Origin: Methylobacteriaceae bacterium
GTDB taxonomy: Bacteria; Pseudomonadota; Alphaproteobacteria; Rhizobiales; Beijerinckiaceae
Direction of reading: 5' to 3'
Assembly (NCBI GenBank): GCA_031272615.1
Contig: JAISTL010000006.1
Location: 1 to 7,166, forward strand
DNA length: 7,166 nt
The notes beneath the pieces were generated by a model, which worked only from the letters and a program-made list of their open reading frames with translations, had not been told where the DNA came from and ran no database searches. The translations under genes and the position numbers were made by a program. How positions within the stretch are numbered: position 1 is the first letter of the stretch; each line of letters starts with the position of its first letter. Positions 4,371-7,166 of this stretch are shown here, in pieces.

Positions 4371-7166
4371 ATGTTCCGGTTGGTGTTGAATTCATTCATG
4401 CGTACCCTGAGAAGATCCGTTTCCCCCTATGAGTCGGCATGGGATATCCTGTCGGACCTCTTTGCCCGCCGCGCATGTGAAGTGATCGGTTGGGTGCTGC
4501 TGGTCGCAAGCGTGGGTATGATCATCGCGCTGGCGACGTGGTCTGCTCTCGACCCGAGCTTGAGTCATGCCACCGCCGGGCCTGTCGGCAACTATCTCGG
4601 TCGTCCCGGCGCCGTTGTTTCCGATCTGTTGATGCAGTTTTTCGGAGTCGGCGCGGTGGCGCTGGTCATTCCGCTGTTTTGGTGGGGGTGGCGTCTGGCG
4701 CTCAGCAACCGCCTGGACAAATGCTTGAGCCGCGTGTTGTTGTGGGTGTTCGGTTGCGCCTCGGCATCGATTCTCGCCGGTTCTCTGCCGGTGACGTCGC
4801 ATTGGCCGCTGCCCACGGGTCTCGGCGGCCTGGCGGGCGATTACCTGCTGGGCCTCATCAATTCTCTCATCGGGGCGACGCCCGGCTCCAGGTCGTTGCC
4901 GGTCGGCGCCGTCAGCGCCGTTGCCGCCATTCTCGCGGTGACCGCCGCCTGTTCGACCTCCGCCGTCGGCGCCGACGACACCGAAGAGGAAACGGCGACC
5001 GCTCCGGCCGCTCTGCGGCGCGGGAGCGGAGAGGAACCGTCCCGCTGGGATGAGGATACCGGTTCTGCCGCCAATGATGAACCCGGCCTCGGCATCCTGT
5101 CGCTGGGGGCGCTCATCCATCTGTTCATGAGTCTGCGCTCGCGTCTGGTGCGCCGTCGCGCGCGGCGCGCCGAACAGAGGCGGAGTGTGCGGCGTGAACC
5201 GGAATTCGCTCAAGCTTCCGCCGTCGAACCGCCGTGGGCCAATGCCCACCGGTCCGCCGCCACCGGTCCGCTCTATCCGTCGCTGCAGCGCCGGGACGCG
5301 GCCGCAACCGCGAAAATGCCGGCGCCCGCCGATGTGGTCGAGCGGCGAAATGAAGTCAGTTATCCGGCAGATGCTTCCGATACATATGACGATGTCAACC
5401 TTGCGGGGGAACAACCGGAGCAGTCGACCCTGTCCCAGGCGATGAAAAACGCCAGCGCCTCTCTCGATCTCGACCCCGGCTTTCGCAAGCCGCCGAAACA
5501 GACTTCGCCGGCGCCGGTCGAGCCTCAGCGCGTCAATCCGCTCAATCCCGCGCTGCCGGCCGCAGCCGCCGTCAAAGCGGCCCCCGTGCGGCCGAAGTCC
5601 GCGGAAATGCCGCCGCAACACCGCCATGACGGGGTGTACGAGTTTCCCCCCCTCGACCTTCTGGCTCTGCCGAAAGTGTCGGAGGTCTCCACCACGTCGG
5701 TGGACGCCCTGGAACAGAACGCCGCCCTGCTGGAAAGCACGCTGGGGGATTTCGGCGTGCACGGCGAAATCACCAACGTGCGTCCCGGCCCGGTGGTCAC
5801 CCTCTATGAGCTGGAACCGGCGCCGGGCACCAAATCCTCCCGGGTCATCGGCCTCTCCGACGATATCGCCCGCTCCATGAGCGCCATTTCCGCCCGTGTG
5901 GCCGTGGTTCCGGGCCGTAATGTCATCGGCATCGAGCTGCCGAACGCCCGGCGTGAGATTGTTCTGCTGCGCGAATTGCTGGCATCGAAAGATTTTACCG
6001 AAAACCGCAAGCCGCTGGCGTTGTGTCTCGGCAAAAACATCGGCGGCGAGCCGGTGATTGTCGACTTGGCCAAAATGCCCCATCTGCTCATCGCCGGAAC
6101 CACCGGCTCGGGCAAATCCGTGGCCATCAACACCATGATTCTGTCACTGCTCTATCGCCTCACGCCCGAGCAGTGCCGGCTGATCATGGTGGATCCGAAA
6201 ATGCTGGAACTATCGGTGTATGACGGCATTCCCCATCTCTTGACCCCCGTGGTCACCGACCCGAAGAAGGCGGTGGTGGCGCTGAAATGGGCGGTGCGCG
6301 AGATGGATGACCGCTATCGCAAGATGTCGAAAATCGGCGTGCGCAACATTGACGGCTTCAACGAACGGGCCCGCGAGGCTGAGCAAGCCGGAGCGGTCAT
6401 CACCCGGTCGGTGCAGACCGGCTTCAACCGGGAAACCGGGGAAGTCCTCTACGAACAGGAGGAAATGGAGCTGGAGGCGCTGCCCTACATCGTGGTCATC
6501 GTCGATGAAATGGCCGATCTGATGCTGACGGCGGGCAAGGACATCGAAGAGCTCATCCAGCGCCTCGCCCAGAAGGCGCGGGCGGCGGGCATTCACGTCA
6601 TCCTGGCGACCCAGCGGCCGTCGGTGGATGTCATCACCGGCACCATCAAGGCCAATTTCCCGACCCGGGTTTCCTTCCAGGTGTCGTCCAAAATCGACAG
6701 CCGCACCATCCTCGGCGAACAGGGCGCCGAACAGCTCCTGGGACAGGGCGACATGTTGTACATGGCCGGCGGCGGCCGCCTGACCCGTGTTCACGGGCCT
6801 TTCTGTTCCGACGAAGAGGTGGAAAAGGTGGTGGCCCATCTCAAGACCCAGGCCCCGCCCGATTATCTGGACGATGTGACGTCCGATGAGGAAGAGGGGC
6901 AGGACGCCGACGGCGCCGTGTTCGATCAGGGAAGTTTCGGTTCGGCGGAAGGCGACCTCTATGACCAGGCGGTGGCGCTGGTGCTGCGCGACAAGAAAGC
7001 GTCGACCTCTTATGTTCAGCGCCGGTTGCAGATCGGCTACAACCGGGCGGCGACCCTGATCGAACGCATGGAGCGGGAAGGAATCGTCAGCCCCGCCAAC
7101 CACTCGGGCAAACGGGAAATTCTCATCGAAGGCGCCTATGAACGTGAGGGCGACGATGAGGAATAA
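4371..7166 (+). CDS. ftsK: DNA translocase FtsK (cell division / chromosome segregation ATPase)
   Basis: A 931-residue septal DNA pump. Numbered from the 4371 start, membrane segments lie at about 37-59, 84-108, 120-140 and 176-196. An acidic, Ala-rich stretch follows (199-237), then an amphipathic segment (238-256) and an Arg-rich run (255-275), then a Pro/Ala-rich linker to about 420. The motor begins near the YEFPPLDLL motif. Walker A is GTTGSGKS (576-583), Walker B is VIVDE with D712/E713, and ATQRPS begins at 746. The gamma winged-helix domain (about 861-921) contains [20 protein letters not shown]; in the family this domain reads KOPS-type sequences and activates XerCD at dif. The frame is open back to ATG 4230, but that start lies upstream of the putative promoter and adds 47 residues unlike FtsK. 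I prefer 4371; 4398 is the alternative. None of the three has a strong SD. The TAA is the last codon of the window. Confidence 0.96.
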   Translation: MFRLVLNSFMRTLRRSVSPYESAWDILSDLFARRACEVIGWVLLVASVGMIIALATWSALDPSLSHATAGPVGNYLGRPGAVVSDLLMQFFGVGAVALVIPLFWWGWRLALSNRLDKCLSRVLLWVFGCASASILAGSLPVTSHWPLPTGLGGLAGDYLLGLINSLIGATPGSRSLPVGAVSAVAAILAVTAACSTSAVGADDTEEETATAPAALRRGSGEEPSRWDEDTGSAANDEPGLGILSLGALIHLFMSLRSRLVRRRARRAEQRRSVRREPEFAQASAVEPPWANAHRSAATGPLYPSLQRRDAAATAKMPAPADVVERRNEVSYPADASDTYDDVNLAGEQPEQSTLSQAMKNASASLDLDPGFRKPPKQTSPAPVEPQRVNPLNPALPAAAAVKAAPVRPKSAEMPPQHRHDGVYEFPPLDLLALPKVSEVSTTSVDALEQNAALLESTLGDFGVHGEITNVRPGPVVTLYELEPAPGTKSSRVIGLSDDIARSMSAISARVAVVPGRNVIGIELPNARREIVLLRELLASKDFTENRKPLALCLGKNIGGEPVIVDLAKMPHLLIAGTTGSGKSVAINTMILSLLYRLTPEQCRLIMVDPKMLELSVYDGIPHLLTPVVTDPKKAVVALKWAVREMDDRYRKMSKIGVRNIDGFNERAREAEQAGAVITRSVQTGFNRETGEVLYEQEEMELEALPYIVVIVDEMADLMLTAGKDIEELIQRLAQKARAAGIHVILATQRPSVDVITGTIKANFPTRVSFQVSSKIDSRTILGEQGAEQLLGQGDMLYMAGGGRLTRVHGPFCSDEEVEKVVAHLKTQAPPDYLDDVTSDEEEGQDADGAVFDQGSFGSAEGDLYDQAVALVLRDKKASTSYVQRRLQIGYNRAATLIERMEREGIVSPANHSGKREILIEGAYEREGDDEE

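Noticed and set aside
4355..4376. Two GTTC repeats near the ftsK start, reminiscent of an alphaproteobacterial LexA site (GTTC-N7-GTTC)
   Set aside because: The spacing is 14 bases rather than 7, so it does not fit the SOS box.
4392..6083. Minus-strand open frame of 563 codons opposite ftsK
   Set aside because: It is a shadow of ftsK caused by GC-rich codon bias. The translation is a low-complexity Arg/Gly/His-rich string with no SD or domain.
6210..7103. Minus-strand open frame of 297 codons opposite the FtsK motor
   Set aside because: Antisense shadow of strongly conserved FtsK beta and gamma domains.

Overview
This window comes from a GC-rich bacterial chromosome. Three things point to an alphaproteobacterium. 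The FtsK motor has an alphaproteobacterial-looking insert before Walker B. The glycine-cleavage P-protein is the split type. An exact match to the CtrA consensus (TTAA-N7-TTAAC) lies at the -35 position of the ftsK promoter. The order is not settled from the sequence alone; a Rhodospirillales-like lineage is a guess. All genes look like chromosomal housekeeping genes. I see no transposase, phage gene, CRISPR array, tRNA or rRNA.

Layout. Bases 1-1933, minus strand: a glycine-cleavage operon read right to left as gcvT (T-protein), gcvH (H-protein) and the 5' part of gcvPA (P-protein subunit 1, cut by the left window edge). Bases 1934-2167: a 234-base leader/promoter region for gcvT. It holds overlapping inverted repeats built from CAATC/GATTG and a weak terminator-like hairpin behind the upstream gene, but no recognisable glycine riboswitch. 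Bases 2168-3871, minus strand: a 567-residue multi-spanning membrane protein with a soluble C-terminal domain. It looks like a GT-C-type glycosyltransferase, but no specific family is recognised. Bases 3872-4370: a 499-base divergent intergenic region with several inverted repeats, ending in the putative CtrA-controlled ftsK promoter. Bases 4371-7166, plus strand: a complete ftsK (DNA translocase), whose stop codon is the last codon of the window.

Function. GcvT, GcvH and GcvPA (with GcvPB and the L-protein, not in view) would oxidise glycine to CO2, NH3 and 5,10-methylene-tetrahydrofolate, feeding one-carbon metabolism. FtsK couples chromosome segregation to septum closure. The membrane protein between them has no visible functional link to either neighbour. 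No clearly new multi-gene system is present. The points most worth following are the CtrA box at ftsK (which also argues for a shorter FtsK N-terminus than the longest open frame), the uncharacterised membrane protein, and the structured non-coding stretches before ftsK and before gcvT.
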